Assembly: GCF_000194605.1 (NCBI RefSeq)
Contig: NC_015321.1
Location: 930,001-994,000 of the forward strand
Length of the DNA: 64,000 nucleotides
Direction: 5' to 3'
Origin: Fluviicola taffensis DSM 16823
GTDB lineage: Bacteria > Bacteroidota > Bacteroidia > Flavobacteriales_D > Crocinitomicaceae
Shown here: piece after piece, positions 54,580-63,500 of the stretch
Layout of the letters: every line of letters starts with the position of its first letter
Position numbering within the stretch: the first letter of the stretch is position 1
Notes under the pieces: generated by a model
What the model was told of the DNA's origin: nothing
Database searches by the model: none
The model's input: the letters and a program-made list of their open reading frames with translations, nothing else
Position numbers and translations under genes: made by a program

Positions 54580-54689
54580 TTATTGATCTAAAACGACGAA
54601 TATTAGAGTACGAATTTTTTTGAAAAATCAATCGAATAGGTCTATGGGGTATTTATCTTCTATTTTAAAACTCTAAGTTATCATTCATG

Positions 54690-54725
54690 AAAAACCCCAT
54701 TTGTCATCTGACAAATGGGGTTTTT
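54690..54725. terminator. Bidirectional terminator (perfect hairpin)
   Basis: AAAAACCCCATTTGTCA (54690-54706) and TGACAAATGGGGTTTTT (54709-54725) are perfect complements with a two-base loop between converging genes. Confidence 0.92.
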
Positions 54726-54746
54726 AAATTTATTTCTCTGTGATTC

Positions 54747-55706
54747 TTATCTTCTAAATCCACTGGTATATGCATTCAATTCATCAATACTTGATTCAAA
54801 TGTAAATGCATCGTTCAACTGGTAATAATTCCCGATATCGTAAGTATAACCGTAAGCATACTTAGCAAGGTCTAATCTCGTATCTTCAAAACTGAACAAC
54901 AACATCAAACGCTTAACCTGGCCGCTGGTCATACAGTTGGTATTGATCACTTGTTTTGCCATCGTCAATTTAGAGTCATCAAAACTCTTGGATTTAATCG
55001 ATTGAACCACTTCATTAAAACGAGTCTCACTCATTGGATATCCGTTACAACCAACATTTCCGTTATAACCAGGCATCACGTAAGCAGATTGTGATTGCTG
55101 CACGGTTCCTACATTTCCTGAAGTAGTTGTGGTAGTAGAATAGGTAGTTGTAGTACTTTGTGTTTGGTTATTCATTCCAGTTCCATTCACATTGATATTA
55201 ATATTAGTCCCACCGTTCATAGGATCATTCACATTCACTCCCATATTAATCTGCTCAGAATTAGACGGATTGGTTGTTGTACTGGAAATTACAGTTGTTT
55301 GAGTGACTGTCGTTACCGGCGGAGTACTGTGATAAATTATCACTTGTTGATTTGGCATTGGTTGAGGAGCCTGTTGAATAGGAACCTCGCTCATCCATCT
55401 TAAAACAACTTCTCCTTTGTTTGAATTTCGAATAGTATAAGTTGTTTCAGTTCCTGGATTAAAATTAATTGTCTTATCAATATCTGGTGTCATTCCATCC
55501 GTAAATTTCACTTTTACTTTGTAATACGGTTGAATAAGATTCGTAACTCGCACATTTGTTTCAGGATTCACGTTTTGCTGAACTCCATTTAATACAATGT
55601 AAAATTGTTGCCCTTGTTCCGAAAAGAAAACCAGATTTGTATTCTGTTGCGCGGTTGACAACTGTGAGAGAACTAATAAAATAAAAAGAGTAAAGAATTG
55701 TTTCAT
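54747..55706 (-). CDS. Secreted DUF4476 protein with Thr/Asn-rich linker
   Basis: A 319-aa protein with a signal peptide (1-19), an N-terminal beta domain (NLVFFSEQGQQFYIVLNGVQ), a low-complexity linker of about 90 residues rich in Thr, Asn, Ser and Gln (residues 120-215), and a C-terminal DUF4476 domain (MSETRFNEVVQSIKSKSFDD, QVKRLMLLFSFEDTRLDLAK). Probably periplasmic or surface bound. Function unknown. It is flanked by two cation/proton antiporter genes but transcribed oppositely from its own promoter. Confidence 0.85.
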   Translation of the reverse strand: MKQFFTLFILLVLSQLSTAQQNTNLVFFSEQGQQFYIVLNGVQQNVNPETNVRVTNLIQPYYKVKVKFTDGMTPDIDKTINFNPGTETTYTIRNSNKGEVVLRWMSEVPIQQAPQPMPNQQVIIYHSTPPVTTVTQTTVISSTTTNPSNSEQINMGVNVNDPMNGGTNININVNGTGMNNQTQSTTTTYSTTTTTSGNVGTVQQSQSAYVMPGYNGNVGCNGYPMSETRFNEVVQSIKSKSFDDSKLTMAKQVINTNCMTSGQVKRLMLLFSFEDTRLDLAKYAYGYTYDIGNYYQLNDAFTFESSIDELNAYTSGFRR

Positions 55707-55804
55707 AGCAATGATATTAAATTTTTGAAGCTGAAGACAAAAACGATGCCAAAACCTGTTTTTTCAGGATGTCTAAATGGCATTTCCTTCATCTACAACA
55801 AGCG

Positions 55805-55832
55805 CAAAAGTAGTAAGCATTTTGAGATTCAA
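55805..55832 (-). promoter_or_regulatory. Promoter of the DUF4476 gene (TTG, 17-nt spacer, TACTTTTG)
   Basis: On the minus strand TTG (55830-55832) and TACTTTTG (55805-55812) match the two-box consensus. The leader would be about 95 nt and contains a small CCTG...CAGG hairpin. Confidence 0.55.
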
Positions 55833-55922
55833 AAAAGTAAATTCTTGAATTGCTGAAAAATACTAAAAAAAGGTTTTATTCATTCATATTAACTAAACGG
55901 ATAAATTCCTGAAAAATGCGAT

Positions 55923-55930
55923 TACTTTTG
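55923..55930 (+). promoter_or_regulatory. -7 promoter box (TACTTTTG) for antiporter copy 2
   Basis: It is an exact TAnnTTTG match, 19 nt before the ATG at 55950. Confidence 0.5.
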
Positions 55931-55949
55931 TAGCAATTATTCCTGATAG

Positions 55950-58130
55950 ATGAACGGGTTATTTGCACAGTTTTCTAAAGAGTTCCAAAACTTAATTGGC
56001 GAGTTTAAATTGCCTTTGGAAAATCCGATTCTAACCTTTTCCATTCTTCTTTTAATCATTCTTTTCTCTCCTATTCTTCTCAGAAAGGTGAAAATACCCG
56101 CATTGATTGGACTCATTATTTCTGGAGTAATCATAGGTCCAAATGGTTTTCAATTGATTTCGAAAGCCAATATGGAAACAGGATTTGTCAATATGTTTTC
56201 CAAAATTGGTTTGTTGTACATCATGTTTATGGCTGGATTGGAGCTCGACATGCAAGATTTCAAACGCTACAGAAACAAATCATTGGTTTTTGGGGCTCTT
56301 ACTTTTTTCATTCCACTTCTTTTAGGGTATCCAACTTGTAGATATATTCTTGGATTGAATGAAATTGCAAGTTTGTTAACTGCAAGTATGTTTGCTACAC
56401 ATACGCTAGTTGCCTACCCTATCGTTTCCAAGTTTGGTATTTCTAAAATGGAAGCGGTTGCCATCGCAGTTGGTGGAACAATTCTTACAGATACTGCCGT
56501 TTTAATTATTCTAGCAGTTATTTCCGGCTCCGACAATGGTGTGATAAACACGAGTATTTTAGTGCATTTAGCAATCACACTTTCTATCTTTAGTTTAATC
56601 ATGTTTTGGGGAGTTCCAAAAATTTCACGGTGGTTCTTTCGAAAACTAGAATCCGAAAAGTCTTCTCAATTCATCTATGTACTATCCATCCTCTTCTTCT
56701 CTGCATTTTTGGCTGAAGTAGCAGGAATTGAAGGGATTATTGGCGCTTTCGTTGCCGGATTGGTGATGAATCGTTTGATTCCACATTCGTCCACATTGAT
56801 GAATCGCGTTGAATTTATGGGAAATGCGTTATTTATTCCCTTCTTTTTGATTACAATCGGGATGGTTGTGGATTTAAATGCTTTGGCCAAAGAACCTTGG
56901 GCTTGGGCAATTGCAGGAATTTTAAGCACTTTTGCCATCTTCAGCAAGTTCCTCGCAGCTCTAATTACTCAACTCATTTTCAAACTAAAAGCTCCCGAAA
57001 GACAATTGATTTTTGGTTTAAGTACCGCGCATGCTGCTGCAACTTTAGCGGTTATCAACGTGGGTTACACGATGGGGATTTTAGACATTGAAATTGTCAA
57101 CGGAACGGTTATTCTCATTTTGATTACGAGTATGACGGCTTCATTCGTAACGGAAAATGCTGGAAAAAAACTACTCATTGCGCAAACCAAAAATGAACCG
57201 TTGGAAGGGCCTTCTATGCGAAGTCAACATGTTTTGGTTGCTGCTAATGAACTGAAAGGAAACGAACAATTACTCGATTTTTCGGTTCTGATTACTGATA
57301 AAACAGTGATGAATCCCATTTCGGTGGTCAGTGTTTTAGAAAATGATGAAGAAGCTGAAATGCGGATTCGAAGATCCAGAAAACACATAGACGATTTCAT
57401 CACGCATTACAATAGCGGAGAAATCAACGTGCATGCAATGGCTACGATTGATCACAATCTATCGAGTGGAATTTCACGTGTCTCGAAAGAATTAGTGGCC
57501 GATATTGTATTAATCAATGACAATTCAAAAATCAACTTTCTCAAAAGATTAATTGGTGATGACCGTGAGCATTTGTTGAATGTTTGTGAGAAAACAGTTT
57601 TCTTCTGCCACTTCAATCATTCGTTTTCGAGTTACCGAAAAATATCGGTGGTATGTCCAGTTTATGCAGAATTGGAACAAGATTGCAATCAATGGCTAGA
57701 ACGAGTTATGCGGATTTCCAAAGAATTGAATTTGGACATTGATGTGTATAGTACCCGCGAAACATTTGAGAAATTCAAAGCATACAGAACCTACCGAAAA
57801 TTCAGTGCCGATTTAACTCATTTCCCCATTGAATCACCAGAAGAAATTGTTGAAAAACTTCCGAGTTTTGGCGAAAATCAATTATTTGTATCTGTTTTTG
57901 CACGTTCAGGTTCAGTGTCGGCATTCACAGGAATGGAATCATTGCCACAACGCATCGAAAAAGAAAACTCAAAACTGGACTACATATTTGTCTATCCTTC
58001 ACAAAGTTCAGCAGATTTATCGTATGCAGCTTACGACGATATGAGTGGAAGTCCACTTGCTGCAGGTGTTGAAACCATTCAGCGTCTATCGAAAGAAGTT
58101 GGTGGAATGTTTAAGAAAGCAGAAGAATAA
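55950..58130 (+). CDS. CPA2 cation/proton antiporter with C-terminal USP-like domain (copy 2)
   Basis: A 726-aa protein: a 12-span exchanger domain (about 30-410) with VKIPALIGLIISGVIIGPNG, FMAGLELDMQDF, GGTILTDTAVLIILAVISGS carrying the ion-binding Thr-Asp motif, and GAFVAGLVMNRLIPHSS, then a 300-residue soluble USP-like C-domain (HVLVAANELKGNEQLLDFSV). It has the same architecture as copy 1 at 52.3 kb but is well diverged from it, so the two are unlikely to be a recent duplication. It transports K+ or Na+ against protons. A short gene follows 9 nt downstream. Confidence 0.9.
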   Translation: MNGLFAQFSKEFQNLIGEFKLPLENPILTFSILLLIILFSPILLRKVKIPALIGLIISGVIIGPNGFQLISKANMETGFVNMFSKIGLLYIMFMAGLELDMQDFKRYRNKSLVFGALTFFIPLLLGYPTCRYILGLNEIASLLTASMFATHTLVAYPIVSKFGISKMEAVAIAVGGTILTDTAVLIILAVISGSDNGVINTSILVHLAITLSIFSLIMFWGVPKISRWFFRKLESEKSSQFIYVLSILFFSAFLAEVAGIEGIIGAFVAGLVMNRLIPHSSTLMNRVEFMGNALFIPFFLITIGMVVDLNALAKEPWAWAIAGILSTFAIFSKFLAALITQLIFKLKAPERQLIFGLSTAHAAATLAVINVGYTMGILDIEIVNGTVILILITSMTASFVTENAGKKLLIAQTKNEPLEGPSMRSQHVLVAANELKGNEQLLDFSVLITDKTVMNPISVVSVLENDEEAEMRIRRSRKHIDDFITHYNSGEINVHAMATIDHNLSSGISRVSKELVADIVLINDNSKINFLKRLIGDDREHLLNVCEKTVFFCHFNHSFSSYRKISVVCPVYAELEQDCNQWLERVMRISKELNLDIDVYSTRETFEKFKAYRTYRKFSADLTHFPIESPEEIVEKLPSFGENQLFVSVFARSGSVSAFTGMESLPQRIEKENSKLDYIFVYPSQSSADLSYAAYDDMSGSPLAAGVETIQRLSKEVGGMFKKAEE

Positions 58131-58139
58131 TACAACTTC

Positions 58140-58445
58140 ATGAACGCTAATATTGTTGCTCAATTCAAACTCGAAATTTGTTTTCAACTGACAAACCGAT
58201 CATTCTTTCTCTGTGGAGAAATTGTATCTGGAAAACTCTCATATGGTCAATTTCTAGACTTAACTCCTATTGGAATTCCAAAGCAAATTCAAATTGAAGA
58301 AATCGAATTTATCCGAAAAAATAAAAACGGAGAAGTAAAGGAAATAACAGCTTTGGGAACGAGGGAATTGAATGATAAAGAGAAAGAATACCTGAAACAA
58401 ATCAGTGAATTTGATACTCCACTAAATATTCTTAAACAGCTGTGA
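58140..58445 (+). CDS. Small beta-barrel protein, EF-Tu domain 2-like
   Basis: A 101-aa soluble protein: FFLCGEIVSGKLSYGQFLDL then IQIEEIEFIRKNKNGEVKEI recalls the second domain of translation GTPases (vf.l.G.V.sG.l..Gd.l...), with no GTPase part. Stand-alone proteins of this kind are common and their role is unknown. It starts 9 nt after antiporter copy 2 and so is probably co-transcribed. Its stop is one base from the stop of the converging MmcQ/YjbR gene. Confidence 0.6.
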   Translation: MNANIVAQFKLEICFQLTNRSFFLCGEIVSGKLSYGQFLDLTPIGIPKQIQIEEIEFIRKNKNGEVKEITALGTRELNDKEKEYLKQISEFDTPLNILKQL

Positions 58446-58446
58446 T

Positions 58447-58791
58447 TTACTTTTCATCGTGTAATAATTCCACCAACTTCTTCGGTGCCACATTCGAATA
58501 CGAAGTCTTCACAATATCTTTCAAAAAGTCCAAACCTACCTTTTCGAAATAAACGCGCGTCCAACCATGTAATCCCCATTTGTTGGGAACAGGGTGGCAT
58601 GCACTTTCATCCCATTTGCAAAATAGCGATTGCTGTACATCAGTTAGTTTCACTACAAAAAAAACTTCATTCGAACTGACTGTTGCGAAAATTTTCTTCT
58701 TCACTCGGTAGGAATTTTTCTCGAAATGCGGTTCTTCCGTAGCTTCTGGCAAGGATAAAGCGTAGTTTCTAAATAACAAATGATCGGTCAT
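58447..58791 (-). CDS. MmcQ/YjbR family protein
   Basis: A 114-aa protein of the MmcQ/YjbR double-wing fold, a small DNA-binding-like domain: YALSLPEATEEPHFEKNSYR, then KKIFATVSSNEVFFVVKLTD and PNKWGLHGWTRVYFEKV are the standard elements. Length normal. Function of the family is unclear. It converges with the EF-Tu domain 2-like gene with no intergenic space. Confidence 0.9.
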   Translation of the reverse strand: MTDHLLFRNYALSLPEATEEPHFEKNSYRVKKKIFATVSSNEVFFVVKLTDVQQSLFCKWDESACHPVPNKWGLHGWTRVYFEKVGLDFLKDIVKTSYSNVAPKKLVELLHDEK

Positions 58792-58820
58792 GAGACAAGC
58801 TGTTTTTTACGAATATAAAA

Positions 58821-58884
58821 AACCTCGTGCTCTTCATGTGACTTTTGATAAATAAACCAATAAGATCACGAAGGACACGAGGAT
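58821..58884 (-). terminator. Terminator-like inverted repeat at the end of the metal operon
   Basis: On the minus strand CCTCGTG (58876-58882 complement) pairs with CACGAGG (58823-58829 complement), with further partial pairing inside and a following TTTTTT. The inner CACGAAGGACACGAGG resembles dispersed repeats common in intergenic DNA. Confidence 0.6.
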
Positions 58885-58911
58885 TAAATTTTAAAAGAAT
58901 CAATTAGTCAA

Positions 58912-59280
58912 TCAATGACCGCCGTGTTCTTCATGCTTTTCCATTCCATTTGGTTTGCAACAAGCTGGTAGTTTTTCGAATGCCGTTGGATCTGCAAGAA
59001 CCTCATCTGCATTATAACCCAATGAGGAAATTTGCTTCTTAATTTCTTCTAATGAAATAACATCAGATTTGAATTTCACAGTCAATTTTCGCGAGGGTAC
59101 ATCTAATTCTGCGAATTTCACTCCTTTCGTGTAATTCAATGAACCTTCAATCCGCTCTTTACATTCATCACATTCAGCACTTGTTTGAATGACAACTGTT
59201 TCTGTTTTAGCTGTAGTTTTCTGTCCAAATCCAAAATTACTTACAACTAAAAGAACTACTAATAACAAACTATTTTTCAT
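58912..59280 (-). CDS. Periplasmic heavy-metal-associated (HMA) domain protein
   Basis: A 122-aa protein with a signal peptide (1-20), then an HMA fold with CxxC at Cys37/Cys40 (SAECDECKERIEGSL), LDVPSRKLTVKFK and SLGYNADEV, and a C-terminal tail with CC (LPACCKPNG) and HEEHGGH. The tail adds likely metal ligands. Such proteins bind Cu(I) or Zn(II). It follows the TonB receptor by 12 nt, so the two are co-expressed and it may accept metal from the receptor in the periplasm. Confidence 0.88.
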   Translation of the reverse strand: MKNSLLLVVLLVVSNFGFGQKTTAKTETVVIQTSAECDECKERIEGSLNYTKGVKFAELDVPSRKLTVKFKSDVISLEEIKKQISSLGYNADEVLADPTAFEKLPACCKPNGMEKHEEHGGH

Positions 59281-59292
59281 GATTTATCGGTT

Positions 59293-61509
59293 TTATTTTT
59301 TTTCTACTTTTCGTTTTATCTCATATCTAAATCCTGCGTAAACTACCGTTCCCATAACGGGCGCCCAAACACGGGTTGCATCAAACGTTGGATCATACGG
59401 GTTATTCGCGCTAATGATCGGATTCTTCTGCTTGAAGTTAAACAAGTTTTCCCCTCCAACATATATATCCCATTGTTTGAAATGACGTGTAATTTGTGCC
59501 AATCCAACTGGAACTACAGAACTTTTCTCATTCATTAAACGCGTTCCGTCTGGTAAAGTAACATCTGGCAATCGCATAGGACTGTATACAGAAATCGTAC
59601 CATCAACTTCCCATTTTTTATTTCGACTCGCAAAAGCAACATTGAACAATCCTCTGTGTTGCGGAATCATCACTTGTTGTCTCAAACTTCCAGCGTAATC
59701 GGCCTTTACTTCCAGATATTTATACGCTACACGAAATGTAATTGTTTTCCATGGCATAAAGCTCAATTCCGTTTGAAAGGTACTGCTTCGGGAAACATTT
59801 CGTTGAAAACCAAAGAAGATAGAATCCGTTGATTGCTCCCGGTCGATAATAAATTGCTTTGTGAAACGCGCGTGGTAAAAATCGGCAGAAATACTTGCCG
59901 CGCGATTCCACCATTTCATCGTACGAATCACAGAAATTCCAGAATTCCAAACTTCTTCCTGTTCATTACTACTAGTCACAACCCAAGCTTTAGAAGTTGC
60001 CAATAAGGACGAATTATCCATCACGACTGTCGGCAATCTCCATGCTTTTCCAGTCGTAATACGGATATCCGTAAACTCATCCAAGGTATATTTGGCATGA
60101 ACTCTTGGTGAAAATTGAAATTTCTCTTTTTGATTGCTAAAAGCGGTTTGAACATCTGCACGCATTCCAGCAACAACTACCAAGCGTGTTCCAGTATACG
60201 TATATTCAGCAAAAACTCCTGGTGTAATCACATTTCGATTGAATTTTACAGAATCAATATGTTGCTGTAAATCCTGACCAACCGCTGAAATCCCCACTTT
60301 ATACTTGTGAGTAGTTGTACCAATAATTCCGTCATAAATGGCGTTTATGTAACCACGTAATTCACGTCCTCCAAAGTTTCTCAATCCGTATAAACCATCC
60401 GATTGGTGGTATTTGAATTGATATACTATTCCAAAACTTTGATAGGGCTTCTTTGGGAACAAGAATCCCGTTTTCGCAAAAAACTCAGCATGTTGATTGG
60501 TTGTTTCCGCTTTGTATCTGCTCGCACTTCCGTAAAGCTGTCCTCCCAATCGTTGATCGTAGTAGGCATTCACTCCAAATTTAGTTTCAAACTTTTTACC
60601 CATATAATCCCAGCGATTCATGAATGCTCCAGATTTACTCAAAGGTGCATCGCGAAAACCATCTTTGTTCATGTCCCACTCACTTTGCAAGGTTGAAACG
60701 TGTGCGAAAGTTCCCGTACTCCATTTATCATTGATGACTTGTCCTCCGTGAACATTTAATTCTGCTCTTCCCAAACTAGAGGCGTATCCATTTACGAAAA
60801 CGCGTTGCATCGTTGTTGGCTTACGAAATTCGACATTTATCAACCCAGCCATTGATTCATAACCATTGACTACAGATCCAGTTCCTTTCGTAATCTGAAT
60901 AGATTCCACCCAAGTTCCAGGAACAGAATTCAAGCCGAAACTGCTTTCCAAACCTGTTAAAAACGGAATATTCTCCATTTGAAGCTGGGTATAAACACCA
61001 TCTAAACCAAGTAATTGAATTTTCTTCGCCCCAGAAACTGCATCGGTAAAATTCACATCAACAGTGGCATTCGTTTCAAAAGATTCCGACAAATTACAGC
61101 AAGCTGCTTTTTTCAATTCTCCTTCACCCAAATGTTCTACTTGGAGCGGTTTTAATCGGGAAAAATTCTTAGAATCTCGTTTAAATTCGACCACAACTTC
61201 TTCCAATTCATCGACTTCGAACAGGATGATCTCCAATCCTGAAAATCGATCGTCTTTTGTTACAGTAACAGAATCACTTTCGTATCCTGGTGCAGAAATA
61301 ACCAAAACATCTGGTAAATCTTTCGGTAGTATCATCTCAAACCTCCCGTTCTCTTCTGAGTAAACTTGAGTTTGAGCTTTTTTGAGTATTATTTTTGCTT
61401 GTTTAAGCGGGATTTTTCCTCCATTCTTTATTCCAAATACAATCCCTTGAAGTTGGGCTTGACTGGTTGAAAGAAAAAACAGGAAAAAACCGAATACGAT
61501 ATATTTCAT
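59293..61509 (-). CDS. TonB-dependent receptor of the metal island
   Basis: A 738-aa receptor: a signal peptide (1-18), a CarboxypepD_reg-like domain (about 20-110), a plug domain with AACCNLSESFETNATVDVNF, AVSGAKKIQLLGLDGVYTQL and GTGSVVNGYESMAGLINVEF, and a barrel ending VVYAGFRYEIKRKVEKK. The CC in the plug and the HMA neighbour are typical of a Bacteroidota group linked to copper or zinc handling. It would move a metal or metallophore across the outer membrane. The barrel's last strand is followed by a Lys-rich tail. Confidence 0.88.
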   Translation of the reverse strand: MKYIVFGFFLFFLSTSQAQLQGIVFGIKNGGKIPLKQAKIILKKAQTQVYSEENGRFEMILPKDLPDVLVISAPGYESDSVTVTKDDRFSGLEIILFEVDELEEVVVEFKRDSKNFSRLKPLQVEHLGEGELKKAACCNLSESFETNATVDVNFTDAVSGAKKIQLLGLDGVYTQLQMENIPFLTGLESSFGLNSVPGTWVESIQITKGTGSVVNGYESMAGLINVEFRKPTTMQRVFVNGYASSLGRAELNVHGGQVINDKWSTGTFAHVSTLQSEWDMNKDGFRDAPLSKSGAFMNRWDYMGKKFETKFGVNAYYDQRLGGQLYGSASRYKAETTNQHAEFFAKTGFLFPKKPYQSFGIVYQFKYHQSDGLYGLRNFGGRELRGYINAIYDGIIGTTTHKYKVGISAVGQDLQQHIDSVKFNRNVITPGVFAEYTYTGTRLVVVAGMRADVQTAFSNQKEKFQFSPRVHAKYTLDEFTDIRITTGKAWRLPTVVMDNSSLLATSKAWVVTSSNEQEEVWNSGISVIRTMKWWNRAASISADFYHARFTKQFIIDREQSTDSIFFGFQRNVSRSSTFQTELSFMPWKTITFRVAYKYLEVKADYAGSLRQQVMIPQHRGLFNVAFASRNKKWEVDGTISVYSPMRLPDVTLPDGTRLMNEKSSVVPVGLAQITRHFKQWDIYVGGENLFNFKQKNPIISANNPYDPTFDATRVWAPVMGTVVYAGFRYEIKRKVEKK

Positions 61510-61560
61510 TGTTTTTAACGTTTAATTCGACTTCACTTTTTAGTACAAAAATGAAGGGAA

Positions 61561-62004
61561 TCACAGACGCCAAATACACAAATGAGTTAATCTTTCGAGA
61601 GATGTTAGTAAATTGGGGGGATCAGACCCTGAGAAAAGTTGTTGATCTTTGTTTACCCAAATAATTTCAAAATGGGAAAAGAATGAAAGAATCGATACTT
61701 CTTCCAATACTTCCGAAAACACCGGATGTACATCTTGAAAAAAGAAAAAAGAAAACTGCCAATTGGAAACCTCATCCAAGCAACAATCGTCAGAAATTGC
61801 AGTTTCATTAGATTCACTTACTTGCGAAGTTGCACAACAAGCTGGCTGCTCCTCTTTCAAATGCTCCTCCGAACATTCGTTTGAAGGAAGAAAAACAGAT
61901 TTTAAAACTCTGTTTTCATGCAAACAAGTATGCTGATAGAATGGAATACCGATAGTTCCCATCAGTACCAAAACAATCATCCCTATTTGAAGCATTCGTT
62001 TCAT
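61561..62004 (-). CDS. HYC_CC_PP-like small Cys-rich protein of the metal island
   Basis: The frame opens at 62160 but the ATG at 62004 follows a promoter box closely and gives an N-terminal hydrophobic segment (MLQIGMIVLVLMGTIGIPFY); 147 aa. It has YQHTC (His25, Cys27), ACCATS, DDCCLDE and GSDPPN, the set of motifs behind the name HYC_CC_PP, seen beside HMA and TonB genes in Bacteroidota. It is probably membrane anchored or periplasmic and metal linked. Upstream of, and same direction as, the TonB receptor (51 nt gap). Confidence 0.75.
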   Translation of the reverse strand: MKRMLQIGMIVLVLMGTIGIPFYQHTCLHENRVLKSVFLPSNECSEEHLKEEQPACCATSQVSESNETAISDDCCLDEVSNWQFSFFFFQDVHPVFSEVLEEVSILSFFSHFEIIWVNKDQQLFSGSDPPNLLTSLERLTHLCIWRL

Positions 62005-62010
62005 CGAAAT

Positions 62011-62022
62011 CAAAAGTACGAA
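62011..62022 (-). promoter_or_regulatory. Promoter box (TTCGTACTTTTG) of the HYC_CC_PP-like gene
   Basis: It contains TACTTTTG (62011-62018), six bases before the ATG at 62004. The same 12 bases occur in the opposite orientation at 62082-62093, so the divergent promoters carry an inverted repeat. Confidence 0.55.
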
Positions 62023-62081
62023 AAAAGAAGTTCTGATAAATTCATAAAAAACGATTAACTTGAAATGCCAACGAATTAAAC

Positions 62082-62093
62082 TTCGTACTTTTG
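62082..62093 (+). promoter_or_regulatory. Promoter box (TTCGTACTTTTG) of the fur-cdf operon
   Basis: It contains TACTTTTG (62086-62093), 17 nt before the ATG at 62111. It is an exact inverted copy of the box at 62011-62022. Confidence 0.55.
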
Positions 62094-62110
62094 CTACTGG
62101 GGAAATTACC

Positions 62111-62506
62111 ATGAAGACAACAAGAAACACAGCAGCCAGAAGCGCGATTTTGGAACTCATAAACGACTCAAAGATTGCGTTGTCTCAACCTGCTATTCAA
62201 CACAAGTTGAATGGTCTGTGTGATCGTGTAACAATTTACAGGGTTTTAGATCGCTTACTAGATGATGGCTTGATTCACAAAATTGTTAACGTAAATGGCG
62301 TTGTGAACTATGCAGCGTGTAATTCTTGTACTCACAATCATTCACACGACCACGAGCACATTCATTTCAGTTGTCGAATTTGCAGTGAATTAACTTGTTT
62401 GGATCAGGTTATTCCTTCCTTTTCACTTCCTGTAGGTTTTCAAGCTGAGGAAGCTTTTTTCACAATTTCTGGGATTTGCAAAAACTGTCAAGATCCTGAA
62501 AAATGA
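62111..62506 (+). CDS. Fur-family metal-responsive transcriptional regulator
   Basis: 131 aa. The start at 62111 (MKTTRNTAARSAIL) is set by the promoter box just upstream; an earlier in-frame ATG is inside the promoter. A winged helix (residues 5-60: QPAIQHKLNGLCDRVTIYRV LDR region), a His-rich hinge (CNSCTHNHSHDHEHIHFSCR), and Cys pairs C70/C73, C88/C91 with C96, and C123/C126. The His/Cys content favours zinc (Zur-like) or a related metal over iron. Its stop overlaps the ATG of the CDF gene by four bases, so the regulator and exporter are co-expressed. Confidence 0.88.
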   Translation: MKTTRNTAARSAILELINDSKIALSQPAIQHKLNGLCDRVTIYRVLDRLLDDGLIHKIVNVNGVVNYAACNSCTHNHSHDHEHIHFSCRICSELTCLDQVIPSFSLPVGFQAEEAFFTISGICKNCQDPEK

Positions 62507-63375
62507 GTGTCAATCACGAAAAAGCAGAAAAAACGGCTTGGTTCAGTCTAATTGGCAATTTTTTGATGGCCATTGTGAAAGGATTAGTTGGTTATTTTGG
62601 AAATTCTTACGCATTAATTGCTGATGCGATAGAATCTACGGGGGATGTTTTTGCTTCTGCTTTAGTTATCGTTGGGTTTCGCTATGCGAAGCGACCACCG
62701 GATGAAAATCATCCTTACGGTCATGGAAAAGTCGAACCATTAATCACCTTCGTTGTTGTTGGATTCCTTGTGGCTTCAGCTACCTTGATTATCATCGAAA
62801 GTATTTACAACATTCAAACTCCGCATAAAGCCCCAGCCTCCTATACACTTTGGTTTATTGGTGGAATTATTATTACCAAGGAGCTGTTTTTTCGTTTCGT
62901 TTCAAAATCAAGTAAAGAAGTTGGAAGTTCGTCACTAGAAGCTGATGCTTGGCATCATCGAAGCGATGCGATTACTTCTGCCTGCGCTTTTGTCGGAATT
63001 GCAATTGCTGTTTACATGGGTGATTCTTGGGCGCAAGCTGATGATTGGGCAGCATTAGTTGCTTCACTGATCATTTTATACAACGCATACAAAATATTCC
63101 GACCAGCACTTGGCGAAATCATGGACGAGCATGTTCACGATGAATTCATTTTGATTATTCGCGAAAAATCAAAACACGTTGCAGGAATTCACGATACAGA
63201 AAAATGTTTGGTTCGAAAATCTGGTATGCGCTATTGGGTAGACTTACACATTCATGTAGATGGAAACCTAAGTGTACATGAAGGACATACAATCGCTCAC
63301 AACTTAAAAAAACATTTGATGGAAGAACTTCCAGAAATTGAAGATGTATTGGTGCATGTGGAACCAGCGGAATAA
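62503..63375 (+). CDS. Cation diffusion facilitator (FieF-like metal exporter)
   Basis: A 290-aa CDF protein with six membrane segments. The first metal site has Asp41 and Asp48 (ALIADAIESTGD) and the second His152 and Asp155 (EADAWHHRSDAI), the D/D and H/D pattern of zinc and iron exporters. Cytoplasmic C-domain (about 205-290) with HVHDEFI, KHVAGIHDTEKC and WVDLHIHVDG. It expels Zn(II) or a related divalent metal with proton exchange. It overlaps the Fur gene by four bases. Confidence 0.92.
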   Translation: MSVNHEKAEKTAWFSLIGNFLMAIVKGLVGYFGNSYALIADAIESTGDVFASALVIVGFRYAKRPPDENHPYGHGKVEPLITFVVVGFLVASATLIIIESIYNIQTPHKAPASYTLWFIGGIIITKELFFRFVSKSSKEVGSSSLEADAWHHRSDAITSACAFVGIAIAVYMGDSWAQADDWAALVASLIILYNAYKIFRPALGEIMDEHVHDEFILIIREKSKHVAGIHDTEKCLVRKSGMRYWVDLHIHVDGNLSVHEGHTIAHNLKKHLMEELPEIEDVLVHVEPAE

Positions 63376-63416
63376 AGAAGTTCAAAAATGTTCAAAGGGT
63401 TTAAAGGTTCAACATT

Positions 63417-63500
63417 GAACTATTGAACTATTGAACTATTGAACTATTGAACTATTGAACTATTGAACTATTGAACTATTGAACTATTGAACTATTGAAC
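63417..63500. repeat. Tandem 8-bp repeat (GAACTATT) x10
   Basis: Ten exact GAACTATT units (63417-63496) and a partial GAAC, immediately upstream of the Nfu promoter. No spacers, so not a CRISPR array. Each unit contains a TTG across the join with the next unit. Confidence 0.95.

Noticed and set aside
63417-63500. CRISPR array
   Set aside because: Units are 8 bp, directly abutting, with no spacers and no cas genes.
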